DNA of 64,000 nt from Streptomyces sp. SID8374 (GCF_009865135.1 NZ_WWGH01000001.1:2418001-2482000), one strand, 5' to 3'. Numbered from the stretch's first letter, positions 15,376 through 23,990 are shown. Numbers and translations are program-made. Notes: a model not told the origin generated them from the sequence alone.

Positions 15376-16715
15376 CGACCCTCTTCGACCCCGGTGCCGA
15401 GGCGGCGCGGGCGACCCGGGCCATCCTCGACGACACCCTGCGCGGCAGCGCCCGGGGCATCGTCGTGGACTCCCCGCCCGGCGCCGGGAAGTCGACCCTG
15501 GTGGTCCGGGCGGCCCTGGAGCTGGCCGCCGCCGGGCATCCGCTGATGGTGGTCGCGCAGACCAACGCCCAGGTCGACGACCTGGTGGTGCGGCTGGCGG
15601 AGAAGGACCCGGAGCTGCCGGTGGGGCGGCTGCACAGCAGCGACTCCGACCCGTACGACAAGGTGCTGGACGGCCTCGACAACGTACGGAAGTCGGCGAA
15701 GGCGGCGGATCTGGCCGGGCTGGACGTGGTGATCTCGACGGCCGCCAAGTGGGCGCATGTGAAGAACGTGGAGCCGTGGGGGCACGCGATCGTCGACGAG
15801 GCGTACCAGATGCGCTCGGACGCGCTGCTGGCCGTGGCCGGGCTGTTCGAGCGGGCGCTGTTCGTCGGGGACCCGGGGCAGCTGGATCCGTTCTCGATCG
15901 TGGGCGCGGACCAGTGGGCGGGGCTGAGCTACGACCCGTCGGCGAGCGCGGTCTCCACGCTGCTGGCACACAATCCGGAGCTGCCGCAGCACCGGCTGCC
16001 GGTCTCCTGGCGGCTCCCGGCGTCGGCGGCGCCGCTGGTGTCGGCCGCGTTCTACCCGTACACACCGTTCCGCAGCGGTACGGACCACGGGGACCGGAAG
16101 CTCTCGTTCGGGGTGGCCTCGGACGGCTCGGGGCCTGACCGGGTGCTGGACGAGGCGGCCGAGGCCGGGTGGGGGCTGCTGGAGCTGCCGGCCCGGCACA
16201 CCCCGCGTACGGACCCCGAGGCGGTACGGGCGGTGGCGCTGGTGGTCCGGCGGCTGCTGGACCGGGGCGGTGTCGCCACCAGCGAGCGGTCCGAGCAGCC
16301 GGTTCCGGTGACGGCGGACCGGGTGGCGGTCGGCACGGCCCACCGCGACCAGGCGGCGGCGGTGCGGGCCGCCCTCGCCGAGCTGGGCGTCACGGGGGTG
16401 GCGGTGGACACGGCGAACCGGCTCCAGGGCCGCGAGTTCGACGTCACGGTGGTCCTGCACCCGCTGTCGGGCCGCCCCGACGCGACCGCCTTCCACCTGG
16501 AGACGGGCCGCCTGTGCGTCCTGGCCTCCCGCCACCGGCACGCCTGCATCGTGGTGTGCCGGGAGGGGGTGGCGGACCTGCTGGACGAGCACCCGTCCAC
16601 GGAGCCGGTCCAGCTGGGCGTCACGGTGAAGTTCCCCGACGGCTGGGAGGCCAACCACGCGGTGCTGGCCCACCTCGCCGAGCACCGGGTGCGGTGGCGG
16701 CCCCAGGCGACGTAA
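15372..16715 (+). CDS. SF1-type DNA/RNA helicase (AAA_11/AAA_12-like)
   Basis: 447 residues from the GTG at 15372, preceded by CGGAGGG. Helicase motifs in order: Walker A SPPGAGKST (about residue 35), motif Ia VAQTNAQVDDLV, Walker B/motif II IVDEAYQM (DEAY in place of the usual DExx variants, about 138), motif III GDPGQLDP, a motif IV-like GTAHRDQAAAVRAAL, motif V DTANRLQGREFDVTVV and motif VI-like VLASRHRHACIVV. The layout is closest to the UPF1/Dna2 branch of superfamily 1. It lacks a fused nuclease domain, which is instead provided by the gene two upstream. It is compact for the branch, with no large insertions. The three genes are head-to-tail with 10-bp overlap and 31-bp spacing and are probably one operon. 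Confidence 0.87.
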   Translation: MTTLFDPGAEAARATRAILDDTLRGSARGIVVDSPPGAGKSTLVVRAALELAAAGHPLMVVAQTNAQVDDLVVRLAEKDPELPVGRLHSSDSDPYDKVLDGLDNVRKSAKAADLAGLDVVISTAAKWAHVKNVEPWGHAIVDEAYQMRSDALLAVAGLFERALFVGDPGQLDPFSIVGADQWAGLSYDPSASAVSTLLAHNPELPQHRLPVSWRLPASAAPLVSAAFYPYTPFRSGTDHGDRKLSFGVASDGSGPDRVLDEAAEAGWGLLELPARHTPRTDPEAVRAVALVVRRLLDRGGVATSERSEQPVPVTADRVAVGTAHRDQAAAVRAALAELGVTGVAVDTANRLQGREFDVTVVLHPLSGRPDATAFHLETGRLCVLASRHRHACIVVCREGVADLLDEHPSTEPVQLGVTVKFPDGWEANHAVLAHLAEHRVRWRPQAT

Positions 16716-16798
16716 GGCCGGAAAGGCCTGTGGCCCTCTTGCGCGGGGTTGGACAATGGAGGGTGGCCGTCCGGGGCCGCCAGAGGAAGGAACAGCAC

Positions 16799-17143
16799 AT
16801 GACACAGTCCGAGCGGAACGAACGGCAGCGGCTGCGCCCCGCGCCGCTGCTCTTCGAGCCGTCTCAGGCGGCCGCCGATCCGGAGCACTTCTTCGACCTG
16901 GAGTCGATGGACGACCCCCGTGAGCTGCTGGCCCGCGCAACCGAGCTGACGCAGGCCTTCCGCGCGGCGACGGACCGGTCGGTGGAGTTCCAGGCGATGG
17001 CGGCGGCGCAGCTCGCCGATCCGCGCCGGTTCGACCGGCTGACGGCGGCGGATGTGGCGGAGCGCGCGGAGTGGACCGAGGACTACGCGAAGAAGATGAT
17101 CGAGTTCGGGCGGTCCCTGCTGGACGCGTCCTCCACCGCCTGA
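16799..17143 (+). CDS. Conserved hypothetical small protein
   Basis: 114 residues, ATG at 16799 preceded by AGAGGAAGG. The protein is acidic and helical (DPEHFFDLESMDDPRELLARATELTQAFRAATDRSVEFQAMAAAQL; AERAEWTEDYAKKMIEFGRSLL), without signal peptide, membrane segment, cysteine motif or recognisable enzyme motif. It follows the helicase after 83 bp, in the same direction, and could be the last member of that run or have its own promoter. I do not recognise a function. Confidence 0.72.
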   Translation: MTQSERNERQRLRPAPLLFEPSQAAADPEHFFDLESMDDPRELLARATELTQAFRAATDRSVEFQAMAAAQLADPRRFDRLTAADVAERAEWTEDYAKKMIEFGRSLLDASSTA

Positions 17144-17302
17144 GCCCGGCCCGTACGGGCGTTCCAAGAAAAGGCCCCCAGGCCGGAGGTCAGGTCCCGT
17201 GGCATATTCCGGGCGGGCAAGATACTCCTTCCCCTCCCGTCCTGTCCGGGTTTTCGGCAACTCTCGGAATCAGCTCGGTCACTCCCGGTAGACCTTTTCT
17301 CC

Positions 17303-17989
17303 ATGAGCGCTTGGCTGAAAGACGAAACGACCCTTCAGGCCGGCGGAGCCGCGCCCCACGCCGTCGACATCTTCGCCCTGCTGCGGGACCAGACCGGAAC
17401 GCAGGCCGCGCAGGTGACCGCCGCCGGTGCCGCCTGGCTGGCGGGGGCCTCCGCCTACCCGCGCTCCACGCTCGCGCAGTGGGAGGAGCGCCCGGCCTCG
17501 CCCGGGGTACTGCCCTGCGGCTCGCAGTTCGACGTCGTCAATGTGCCCGCGCTGTTCGGACGGCGGATGGTGGAGCGCCTGTGGGCCGAGGGCCCGGGCA
17601 CCGGTCCGGTCGCCGTGCACCGGGGCCGGATGCTGCTCTTCGCCTCCCCCGGAACGGCCCAGCGGCTGCCCTCGCTGCTGGCCTGGGAGGAGTGGGGATC
17701 CGGCGGCGGCGGGACCTCCCGCACGCAGCGCGGCGAGGTGCCTCCGCTGCTCTGTCACGGCACCGGCGACGCCGTCACCGTACCGCCCCTGACCTGCCCG
17801 TCCGGTGGTTCCGGGCCGCGCTGGCTGGTGGCGCCCGACACCCGCAATCCGTGGCTGCCGGGGCCCGATGTGCTGCTCTGGGCCTGTGTCCGGGTGGGCC
17901 GGTCGGCGGTGTCCGAGGGGGCCGGACATTCGATTTTTCCTCGGGCGGATCAGGGTGCTAATGTCTACGACGTCAGCAGGCGCCGTTAG
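17303..17989 (+). CDS. Primase/polymerase-like N-terminal domain protein
   Basis: 228 residues from the ATG at 17303. It resembles the short actinomycete proteins usually annotated as bifunctional DNA primase/polymerase: QFDVVNVPALFGRRMVERL, GPVAVHRGRMLLFASPGTAQRLPSLL, RWLVAPDTRNPWLPGPDVLLWACV. The Prim-pol catalytic acidic motif cannot be assigned with confidence, so enzymatic activity is uncertain. The reading frame ends at a TAG (17987-17989) that lies inside the tRNA-Lys gene, overlapping it by 10 bp. The last ~13 codons (about QGANVYDVSRRR) cover the tRNA leader and probable promoter, so their conservation may reflect the tRNA rather than the protein. Ribosome site upstream is weak. Confidence 0.75.
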   Translation: MSAWLKDETTLQAGGAAPHAVDIFALLRDQTGTQAAQVTAAGAAWLAGASAYPRSTLAQWEERPASPGVLPCGSQFDVVNVPALFGRRMVERLWAEGPGTGPVAVHRGRMLLFASPGTAQRLPSLLAWEEWGSGGGGTSRTQRGEVPPLLCHGTGDAVTVPPLTCPSGGSGPRWLVAPDTRNPWLPGPDVLLWACVRVGRSAVSEGAGHSIFPRADQGANVYDVSRRR

Positions 17990-18053
17990 CTCAGTTGGTT
18001 AGAGCAGCTGACTCTTAATCAGCGGGTCCGGGGTTCGAGTCCCTGACGGCGCA
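17980..18053 (+). tRNA. tRNA-Lys (anticodon CUU), copy 1
   Basis: 74-nt cloverleaf: acceptor GCGCCGT pairs with ACGGCGC; D arm GCTC/GAGC; anticodon arm GCTGA-CTCTTAA-TCAGC gives CUU; T arm GGTTCGAGTC; discriminator A at 18053. CCA is not encoded. The sequence is identical to copies at 29907 and 34652. All three share the leader GTCAGCAG. A possible -10 element (TAATGT, about 17960) lies inside the preceding coding sequence. Confidence 0.97.
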
Positions 18054-18060
18054 CCGACGG

Positions 18061-18092
18061 AAGAAGCCCCTCGCGGAAGCGGGGGGCTTCTT
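18061..18092. terminator. Bidirectional terminator after tRNA-Lys copy 1
   Basis: Perfect 14-bp stem (AAGAAGCCCCTCGC against GCGGGGGGCTTCTT, one G-T pair) with GGAA loop. It lies between the tRNA gene and the convergent metalloprotease gene and can serve both. Confidence 0.85.
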
Positions 18093-18111
18093 CGTGTTCT
18101 CCCGGAGCAGG

Positions 18112-19353
18112 TCAGACGCCGGTGGTGATCCTGACCGTCCAGGAGCCGGACGGCGTACGGTCGGCGACCTCCACGCGGGTGCGCTCGCCCGGCACGGTGT
18201 AGGTCTCGCCCTCCGTGAGCGGGGCGTCGGCGAGCGGCGGGTAGACCGAGCGGTCCCAGCACGAACCGGTCTCCGGGTGGGTGTCCACCACCTCGACCGG
18301 GCCGCCGCCGGAGGCCGTACCGCTGCGGACCCGGTAGATCAGGATGCCCTCGGTGCAGGTCCCCCGGTCGTTGCCGGTGGCGCCGCGCGCCTCGATCGCC
18401 AGCACGCTGTCCTCCCCGGTCCGTACGACGGCGAGCCGGGTCCCGATCGACCCGCCGGGCACGGGGGCGGCGGCGACCGGTTCCAGGGTGAGGTCGGCCG
18501 TGCCCTGGACGCAGACGACCTGCGGCCCGTCCAGCCAGCCGAGCTTCCACTTGTGCCAGCCGAAGAGGTCGGGCGCCAGGCCGAACTGGCTGCCCATGAC
18601 GTCCCAGTCGCCGACGTAGGTGTCCCAGTCGCCCTTGCCGTCGGTGGGCCGGTGGTAGAGATCGGCCAGGTCGAAGACGTGCCCGGTCTCGTGGGCGAGG
18701 ACGTTGCGGTCGGGCGGGTGCTGCTCGAAGACGGTGACCACGCGCCGGATGTCCGTACCGTCCGCGCGCAGCGGCCGATCGAAGTTGACGACCTTCGTGG
18801 CGTCGGAGTCGACGCCCGGGGCGTCCGGGTCGGCGACCAGATAGACGATGTCGTACGCCGAGAAGTCGACGTCCCGGTCGGCGGCGGCGATCGCGTCGCG
18901 CAGGTAGGCGGTGCGCCTCTTGGCGTCCCAGTCGCGCTCTATGCCGTACCAGGTGGAGGCGCGCGGCATCTGGGTCCAGGCCCGCTGCGGGTGCGGGCGC
19001 AGGGTGAACCGGCCGTAGCTGGCCCGCTCGAAGAAGCGGGTGGTCGAGGGGAAGTGGTCGGCGGTCAGCACGTCGGGGCTGATCCTGGGCTTCGAGTCCG
19101 GGAACGACAGGAAGATCATGACCGCGTCGAGGCGCCGGTCGGGCCGGGGGTAGGCCCCGTTCCAGCTGTCCAGGCCCAGTGAGTGGTGGGCCGATGTCCT
19201 GGGGAGCGCGCACGGGGTCGCGTCGTGCACGGCGGCCGCGGCGGGGCCGGCGGCGAGCGAGGTGGCGGCGAGCGCGAGGAGGGACGTCAGGGCGGCCGCA
19301 AGACTGCGCAGCGTCAGCCGCTCCGCTCCCCCGGGTCCGGGCTCACGCTGCAC
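18112..19353 (-). CDS. Secreted M6-family zinc metalloprotease
   Basis: 413 residues from the GTG at 19353, which has GGAGG five bases upstream; the open frame to 19500 has no better start. A signal peptide (LRSLAAALTSLLALAATSLAAGPAAAA) is followed by the M6 (immune-inhibitor-A-like) domain: DAVMIFLSFPD, FFERASYGRFTL, then the zinc motif HExxH in LAHETGHVFDLADLY (two His and catalytic Glu; the following Asp/Tyr region WDVMGSQFG is the family Met-turn region). The C-terminal ~130 residues are beta-rich (LAVVRTGEDSVLAIEAR; GILIYRVRSG). It should degrade proteins outside the cell. It ends convergently with tRNA-Lys copy 1 at a shared terminator, and is divergent from the c-di-GMP gene with a 402-bp gap. 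Confidence 0.88.
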   Translation of the reverse strand: MQREPGPGGAERLTLRSLAAALTSLLALAATSLAAGPAAAAVHDATPCALPRTSAHHSLGLDSWNGAYPRPDRRLDAVMIFLSFPDSKPRISPDVLTADHFPSTTRFFERASYGRFTLRPHPQRAWTQMPRASTWYGIERDWDAKRRTAYLRDAIAAADRDVDFSAYDIVYLVADPDAPGVDSDATKVVNFDRPLRADGTDIRRVVTVFEQHPPDRNVLAHETGHVFDLADLYHRPTDGKGDWDTYVGDWDVMGSQFGLAPDLFGWHKWKLGWLDGPQVVCVQGTADLTLEPVAAAPVPGGSIGTRLAVVRTGEDSVLAIEARGATGNDRGTCTEGILIYRVRSGTASGGGPVEVVDTHPETGSCWDRSVYPPLADAPLTEGETYTVPGERTRVEVADRTPSGSWTVRITTGV

Positions 19354-19755
19354 ATCGACCTCCGGGTGGGAACGCGTTACGTCTCGTCCACCCTGTGCCG
19401 GTTCATGGCGATGCGCCCTGTTGTGCTGCCCCACACGGGTCACAGGGGCCCCACGGGTCGCAGGGTAGGCACCCGGCGGCACCGCACCCCCGACCTTCAC
19501 GGAACGTCACCACCGGTCGTATCGGTGCTTCGATGCAACAGAACCGCGCAGAAACGATCAGGGTCGGGCAAAGCGGAACGTCGCAGACCGGCCGTTCGGT
19601 CGCCCCATGGCCGGATGCGAGCTGGAACGCCCGACGCGCCACCCTCTATGCTTCACCACGCTTTCCCGCGTGGATCGGGCCCCTTCACGGGTTCACCACC
19701 CGGTGCCCTGTCCGACCCCACCTGTTCACGACAACCTTCACAGCGGGAGCGAGCG
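19354..19755. promoter_or_regulatory. 402-bp divergent intergenic region (metalloprotease / c-di-GMP gene)
   Basis: No convincing coding sequence on either strand; the open frames here are extensions of the two flanking genes. It must hold both promoters. GTTACGTCTCG near 19376 is a loose candidate for a developmental regulator site, but I could not match a full BldD-type palindrome by eye. Confidence 0.45.
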
Positions 19756-21729
19756 GTGAGCGGAACCTCCGAAGGGCCCAGGGCCCCGGCCGGCACATCC
19801 CCGGAAGCCGTGGGCACGCCGGTCACGGAGCGTCATACGGCAGGCCCCGCCGGAGAACGGACGGCCGGACCCGCCGGAGCCGCCGAAGCCGCCGAAGCCG
19901 CCGGAGAACGTACGGCACACCGGGCGGCAGCACCGTACGGGGAAGCCGCTCTCCGGAGGGCGGCGGATGACGCCGCCACCGAGCTGCGCGACCACCGCGC
20001 CGCCTTCAACGCCGCGACCCTCCCCATGGCCGTCGTGGACGGCAGGGGACACGTCGTCCGGGCCAACGACGCCCTCGGCGGGCTCCTGGGCACGACGTCC
20101 CGGGCGCTGGACGGACGGCAGGCGTGCGAGCTGGTCGACCTGGCCTCCGACGACCGCACCTGGCACGCCTACCGCGAGGTGCTCCAGGGCCGCCGCTCCC
20201 GGTTCCGCTGCACCCGCCGCCTCAAACACCCCGACGGGCGCACCCTTTGGGCCGAGGTCACCGTCGTACCGATGACGGGCACATCGGCGGCCGAGCCCGC
20301 GCGGGTCCTGCTGACGGTGGCGGACATCAGCGACCGGCGCGAGCTCCAGGACCGGCTGCGCCACCTCCAGATGCACGACCCGGTGACCCGGCTGCCCAAC
20401 CGGACGCTGTTCTTCGAGCGGCTCTCGGTGGCCCTGGAGATCCCGCCCTACCAGGACGACTCGATGCTCCCCCGGCACGGCCGGATCGGGCTCTGCTATC
20501 TGGACCTGGACGGCTTCAAGGCCATCAACGACACCCTCGGCCACCGGATCGGCGACCGGCTGCTGGCCGCCGTCGCCGGGCGGCTCACCGACTGCGCCGA
20601 GAACGACGCGAGCAGCAACCCGGGCGGCAGCAGGCTGGTGGCGCGGCTGGGCGGCGACGAGTTCGCGATCCTGGTGGAGGACTCCGGCGGTACGGAGGCG
20701 CTGACCGAGCTGGCCCGCTCGGTCCTGACCGCCCTCCAGCACCCCTTCGACCTGGCCGGGCACCGGCTCTCGGTCTCCGCCTCGATCGGGGTGGTGGAGC
20801 GCCCGGTCGCGGGCACCTCGCCCACCGGTCTGATGCAGGCCGCCGACACCACGCTGTACTGGGCGAAGGCCGACGGCCGGGCCCGCTGGACGCTCTTCGA
20901 CCCCGAGCGCAACGCCCACCGCATGACCCGCCAGGCGCTCTCCTCCACGCTCCGGCCCGCCGTGGAGCGCGGCGAGTTCACCCTCGAATACCAGCCACTG
21001 GTCGGCATGGCGGACGGCGTGGTGCGCGGGGTGGAGGCGCTGGTGCGCTGGAACCACCCGCAGTTCGGCGTGCTCTCGCCGAATCGGTTCGTCGGGATCG
21101 CCGAGGAGGACGGCTCCATCGTCCAGCTCGGCCGGTGGATCCTGCGCACCGCGTGCCGCCAGGCGCGGCGCTGGCAGCTGGACCACCCGGACGAGCCCGC
21201 GCTCTTCATCAGCGTCAATGTCGCCGTACGCCAGGTCTGGGACTCCGACCTGGTGGCCGACGTGGCGCAGATCCTCAACGAGACGGGCCTGGCCCCGGGG
21301 CTGCTCCAGCTGGAGCTGACCGAGTCGGCGGTGATGGGATCCGGGGGCCGCCCGCTGCGAGCCCTTCAGGCGCTGAGCGACATGGGCGTACGGATCGCCA
21401 TCGACGACTTCGGGACGGGGTACTCGAACCTCGCCTACCTCAGCCGGCTGCCCGTCTCCGTACTGAAGCTGGACGGGGCGTTCGTGAAGGGCTTCCGGTA
21501 CGAGGACGGTACGCACCCCAGCCCCGCCGACGAGACGATCGTGGAGGCGATGGTGCAGCTGGCGCACCGCCTGGGCCTGACCGTCACCGCGGAGTGCGTG
21601 GAGACGGCCGGGCAGGCGGAGCGGCTGCGCCGGATCGGCTGCGACACGGGGCAGGGGTGGCTGTACTCGCGGGCCGTGGCGCCGGAGCTGATCGCGGCGC
21701 TGATCACGGCCCGGCCGACCCCGGGTTAG
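19756..21729 (+). CDS. cdgA: PAS-GGDEF-EAL cyclic-di-GMP turnover protein, CdgA-like
   Basis: 657 residues from the GTG at 19756 (GGGAG upstream). An Ala/Gly-rich tail (about 1-70) precedes a PAS domain (about 80-195; MAVVDGRGHVVRANDALGGLLG), a GGDEF domain with intact RLGGDEFAIL and DLDGFKAINDTLGH, and an EAL domain with intact GVEALVRWNHP, NVAVRQ, ELTESAVM, IDDFGTGYSNL and VKGF. Both catalytic signatures are complete, so it may make and break c-di-GMP. No membrane segment is seen, so it should be cytoplasmic. In Streptomyces such proteins (CdgA, RmdA) time development by setting c-di-GMP for BldD. CdgA is favoured because, from memory, cdgA (SCO2817) lies close to the chb-cslA region in S. 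coelicolor. Its stop overlaps the convergent gene by 4 bp. Confidence 0.85.
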   Translation: MSGTSEGPRAPAGTSPEAVGTPVTERHTAGPAGERTAGPAGAAEAAEAAGERTAHRAAAPYGEAALRRAADDAATELRDHRAAFNAATLPMAVVDGRGHVVRANDALGGLLGTTSRALDGRQACELVDLASDDRTWHAYREVLQGRRSRFRCTRRLKHPDGRTLWAEVTVVPMTGTSAAEPARVLLTVADISDRRELQDRLRHLQMHDPVTRLPNRTLFFERLSVALEIPPYQDDSMLPRHGRIGLCYLDLDGFKAINDTLGHRIGDRLLAAVAGRLTDCAENDASSNPGGSRLVARLGGDEFAILVEDSGGTEALTELARSVLTALQHPFDLAGHRLSVSASIGVVERPVAGTSPTGLMQAADTTLYWAKADGRARWTLFDPERNAHRMTRQALSSTLRPAVERGEFTLEYQPLVGMADGVVRGVEALVRWNHPQFGVLSPNRFVGIAEEDGSIVQLGRWILRTACRQARRWQLDHPDEPALFISVNVAVRQVWDSDLVADVAQILNETGLAPGLLQLELTESAVMGSGGRPLRALQALSDMGVRIAIDDFGTGYSNLAYLSRLPVSVLKLDGAFVKGFRYEDGTHPSPADETIVEAMVQLAHRLGLTVTAECVETAGQAERLRRIGCDTGQGWLYSRAVAPELIAALITARPTPG

Positions 21730-22853
21730 ACCTCGTTCGGCAGCCCGTACGCGTCCGCGATCAGCTCGTAGCTGCGCAGCCGCGCGTCGCCGCCGTGGGC
21801 GTTGGCGGTGATCATCAGCTCGTCGGCGCCGGTGCGCTTGGCCAGGTCGTCAAGGCCGGAGCGGACCTCGTCGGGGGTGCCGTGGATGACGTTGGAGAGC
21901 CAGCCGTCGACGAACTCCCGCTCCATCGGGGAGAAGTCGTACGCCGCCGCCTCCTCCGGGCTCGGGATGAGCCCCGGCCGCCCGGTGCGCAGCCGGACCA
22001 TCGACAGGGCGCCGGTCAGCACCTGGCGGCGTGCCTCGCGCTCGTCGTCGGCGGCCAGCGCGGAGACCCCGATCAGGGCGTACGGGGCGTCCAGCACGGC
22101 GGAGGGCCGGAAGGACTCCCGGTACAGGTCGAGGGCCGGGATCGTGTTCTGCGCCGAGAAGTGGTGCGCGAAGGCGAACGGCAGGCCGAGCGTGCCTGCC
22201 AGCCGGGCGCTGAAGCCGGAGGAGCCGAGCAGCCAGACGGGCGGCCGGTGCGCGGACTGCACCCCGCCGGGGGCGGTCGCCTGGACCGGGCCCGGTACGG
22301 CGTGGATGCGGGCGTACGGGTGCCCGTCGGGGAAGTCGTCGTCCAGGAACCGGATCAGCTCCATGAGCTGCTGCGGGAAGTCATCGGCCCCCTCGTTCAG
22401 CCGGTCGCTGCGGCGCAGGGCGGCGGCCGTGGCGCCGTCGGTGCCGGGGGCCCGGCCGAGGCCCAGGTCGACGCGGCCGGGGGCCATCGCCTCCAGGGTG
22501 CCGAACTGCTCGGCGATCACCAGCGGTGCGTGGTTGGGCAGCATGACACCGCCGGAGCCGAGCCGGATGCGGTCGGTGTGGGCGGCGATGTGCGCGAGGA
22601 TCACGGCCGGGGAGGACGAGGCGACCCCGGGCATGGAGTGGTGCTCGGCGACCCAGTAGCGGTGGAAGCCTCGGCTCTCGGTGAGCCGGGCGATCTCGAC
22701 GCCGGTGCGCAGGGCCTGGGTCGCGGTGCGCCCCTGGCCCACGGTCACCAGGTCGAGTACGGAGAGCGGTACGGGGGCGGTGCCTGCGGCCGTACCCCGG
22801 ATTCCGTCGCCGTCCGTCCCGTCGCCCGTGTTCCCGCCTCGGATCTCGTCCAC
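21726..22853 (-). CDS. LLM-class flavin-dependent oxidoreductase (luciferase-like)
   Basis: 375 residues from the GTG at 22853, preceded by GGGAGAGG. Bacterial-luciferase TIM-barrel family: PLSVLDLVTVGQGRTATQALRTG, RYWVAEHHSMPGVASSSPAV, RIRLGSGGVMLPNHAPLVIAEQFGTLE, RVDLGLGRAPGTDG and the late VDGWLSNVIHGTPDEVRSGL. The MsnO8-type pattern (single component, FMN-dependent) is common in actinomycetes; substrates are generally unknown. A reduced flavin from a separate reductase would be needed. The 3' end overlaps the c-di-GMP gene by 4 bp. It is in the same direction as, and downstream of, the racemase-like gene (126-bp gap). Confidence 0.88.
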   Translation of the reverse strand: MDEIRGGNTGDGTDGDGIRGTAAGTAPVPLSVLDLVTVGQGRTATQALRTGVEIARLTESRGFHRYWVAEHHSMPGVASSSPAVILAHIAAHTDRIRLGSGGVMLPNHAPLVIAEQFGTLEAMAPGRVDLGLGRAPGTDGATAAALRRSDRLNEGADDFPQQLMELIRFLDDDFPDGHPYARIHAVPGPVQATAPGGVQSAHRPPVWLLGSSGFSARLAGTLGLPFAFAHHFSAQNTIPALDLYRESFRPSAVLDAPYALIGVSALAADDEREARRQVLTGALSMVRLRTGRPGLIPSPEEAAAYDFSPMEREFVDGWLSNVIHGTPDEVRSGLDDLAKRTGADELMITANAHGGDARLRSYELIADAYGLPNEV

Positions 22854-22978
22854 GTGTCGGCCCTCTCCCGGTGCTGCTCGTCCTGCGTATGCCTATGCGT
22901 ATCGGAGGCGTACAACAGGAGGATGGCTCCGCTTATTCCGGGAGCTCTCCGGCAGGACCGTCAAGAGGGTGGCGCGCC

Positions 22979-23743
22979 TTACTCCCGTACCTCGATCCCC
23001 TTCGGCTCCACCGCACCCGGCACCGGTCGGCGGGCGGCGAAGAGGGTGCCGAGCGTCGGGGCCCAGATGCGGCGGTCGGTCAGCCGCAGGCCCTCCCAGA
23101 CGGTCACCTGGTTCGCCGTGAGGACCGGCTTGCCGAGCGCCTCCTCCAGCTCCGGGATGTACGCGGCGGTGTGCAGGGCCGCGTCCGGGAGCAGCAGCAC
23201 CTCGGCGTCCGGGTGGTCCGCGGCGAGCGCGAGCTCCTTGACCCGGTCCACCTCCCACGTGGCGATCTCTGCGGCCGACGCGGCACCGGCGCTCCCGGAG
23301 GCCACCGCCTCCACGCCGCCCGCCACCAGGAACTCGGCGAAGAGCGCGGTGATGTCCTCGGGCCATCCGGCGGCGACCGCGGCCCGGGAGGCGCCCAGCT
23401 CCCGTACGGCGTGGACGAAGCCGAAGGCGGTGCTGGAGGCGGGCAGGCCCGCGCTCCGGGCGAGGGTGGCGATCTGGTTGTGGGCGCCCGCCCAGCCGTA
23501 CACGAAACTTCCGGCGGGGCTCGCCCAGACGAGTGCCTCCGCGCCCGCGAGCCGCAGCTCCTCGACGCCCTCGGCGAGCCGGTCCGGCGCGCCGGACTCC
23601 AGCAAGGAGCCGCGCCGGTAGGTGTCCTCGGCGGCTTCGGTGGAGAACAGCGGCAGCCTGATGTCGGTGTCGAGTGTGATCTCGATCCGTGGGAAGTCGT
23701 CCTCGGCGGCGTGGCCCGGGTAGAGAAGTCCTACGGTCGTCAT
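22979..23743 (-). CDS. Asp/Glu racemase / maleate-isomerase-family protein
   Basis: 254 residues from the ATG at 23743 (GAAGGGTGAAC upstream). The order of motifs follows the maleate isomerase / arylmalonate decarboxylase / EutA branch: TTVGLLYPGHAAEDDFPRIE, GVEELRLAGAEALVWASPAGSFVYGW, AFGFVHAVRELGASRAAVAA, DAEVLLLPDAALHTAA, GKPVLTANQVTVWEGLR. The family uses two cysteines. Here the first site reads WASPAGSF and the second LPDAALHT, with no cysteine at either. So ordinary racemase or isomerase chemistry is unlikely unless another residue substitutes. It is divergent from a 2-hydroxyacid dehydrogenase and close to an ehu-type importer; in ectoine-utilising bacteria a related protein (EutA) sits in that context. 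Confidence 0.78.
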   Translation of the reverse strand: MTTVGLLYPGHAAEDDFPRIEITLDTDIRLPLFSTEAAEDTYRRGSLLESGAPDRLAEGVEELRLAGAEALVWASPAGSFVYGWAGAHNQIATLARSAGLPASSTAFGFVHAVRELGASRAAVAAGWPEDITALFAEFLVAGGVEAVASGSAGAASAAEIATWEVDRVKELALAADHPDAEVLLLPDAALHTAAYIPELEEALGKPVLTANQVTVWEGLRLTDRRIWAPTLGTLFAARRPVPGAVEPKGIEVRE

Positions 23744-23990
23744 GTTCACCCTTCTTCCTTCGCGTCGGGCGCGCATCGGGCGCGGAAGCCACGGGTGCCC
23801 CTGCCCCTGTCAAGTATTCCCCCGGCGGGGCGGCGGCGGAGGGTCGGCGGGAGGCGCCGCGGGCCGTGCCGAGGGGGGTCGCGGGCCGTGTTGACGGGGG
23901 TGGGAGCGGCTGCGAGCGTGGCGCGTGCGGAGATCATGGTTGGGCGTGCCCGTACAGCAACCTGCGACCTTGCGGAGTGATGAGCCACCC

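Noticed and set aside
20124..23621. Very long plus-strand open frame (over 1100 codons) across the c-di-GMP and luciferase-like genes
   Set aside because: It is an out-of-frame shadow produced by high GC; composition is Arg/Gly/Pro noise, and the two real genes have full domain motifs in other frames.
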